In this document: positions 5,533-5,581 of the stretch, piece after piece
Layout: every line of letters starts with the position of its first letter
Numbering within the stretch: position 1 is the first letter of the stretch
Assembly: GCA_902783995.1 (NCBI GenBank)
Contig: CACZTG010000097.1
Span: 1-5,581, forward strand
Source of the DNA: an uncultured Ruminococcus sp.
Lineage (GTDB): Bacteria > Bacillota_A > Clostridia > RUG12999
DNA: 5,581 nucleotides
Direction of reading: 5' to 3'
Notes under the pieces: generated by a model
Databases searched by the model: none
What the model was told of the DNA's origin: nothing
What the model saw: only the letters and a program-made list of their open reading frames with translations
Translations under genes and position numbers: made by a program

Positions 5533-5576
5533 AACCGACCATATGCTATATATATTATATCATATAATGGTCGGTT
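5533..5576. repeat. 10-bp inverted repeat flanking the recombinase -10 box
   Basis: AACCGACCAT (5533-5542) is repeated inverted as ATGGTCGGTT (5567-5576) with 24 AT-rich bases between. The right arm fills the promoter spacer next to the -35 box; the left arm lies just after the expected transcription start. A related AACCGACAT occurs on the minus strand at 5491-5499, over codons 2-5 of the recombinase. The repeat may be an operator for autoregulation or another regulator, or recombinase binding arms; it could also form a leader hairpin. Confidence 0.55.
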
Positions 5577-5581
5577 AGTCA
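5554..5581 (-). promoter_or_regulatory. Probable recombinase promoter, cut by the window edge
   Basis: On the minus strand TATAAT (complement of 5554-5559) is preceded at 17 nt by a -35 box, of which TGACT (complement of 5577-5581) is visible; the sixth base lies outside the window. Transcription would start near 5547, giving a leader of about 43 nt. This is a vegetative sigma-A pattern, which does not by itself suggest sporulation-specific expression. Confidence 0.7.

Overview
The window looks like chromosomal DNA from an endospore-forming, low-to-moderate GC member of the Clostridia (Oscillospiraceae/Ruminococcaceae-like). The clues are very AT-rich intergenic DNA, strong Gram-positive Shine-Dalgarno sites, near-perfect TTGACA-17-TATAAT promoters, a clostridial-type citrate synthase of about 447 residues, and the remnant of an alpha/beta-type small acid-soluble spore protein (SASP). 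The clade assignment is inference from protein style, not from a search.

Left part (1-1218): the 3' end of a class I/II PLP-dependent aminotransferase on the plus strand converges on upp (uracil phosphoribosyltransferase) on the minus strand. A 12-bp hairpin between them terminates upp. upp has a consensus promoter and a roughly 70-nt leader with a small hairpin. Middle part (1219-3540): an extremely AT-rich spacer separates the divergent upp and citrate synthase promoters. The citrate synthase promoter has an extended, consensus -10 box sitting inside a perfect 15-bp palindrome, which could be an operator. Citrate synthase is followed 7 nt later by dut (dUTPase), whose Shine-Dalgarno overlaps the citrate synthase stop, so the two are probably one operon. 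After dut comes about 200 nt of noncoding DNA that folds into several nested helices and ends in a terminator-like hairpin. It is a candidate structured RNA or structured 3' UTR that I cannot assign to a family.

Right part (3541-5581): on the minus strand lies the C-terminal 45 codons of an alpha/beta SASP, with its own terminator but no start. It is cut off at about 3840, only 30 bp from the 3' end of a 544-aa large serine recombinase of the TnpX/TndX (resolvase + recombinase + zinc ribbon + DUF4368-like) type. The simplest reading is that 3840-3870 is one end of an integrated element that extends rightward beyond the window, and that it has split a SASP gene. The recombinase has a promoter at the very edge of the window, flanked by a 10-bp inverted repeat (AACCGACCAT), with a related third copy over its start codon.

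The most interesting hypothesis is a skin-like arrangement: a serine-recombinase element interrupting a spore gene, with recombinase and SASP fragment on the same strand. Precise excision might rebuild the SASP gene, possibly in the mother cell or forespore. The window contains only one junction, so a simple dead insertion is equally compatible. The sequence to the right of 5581 would decide.
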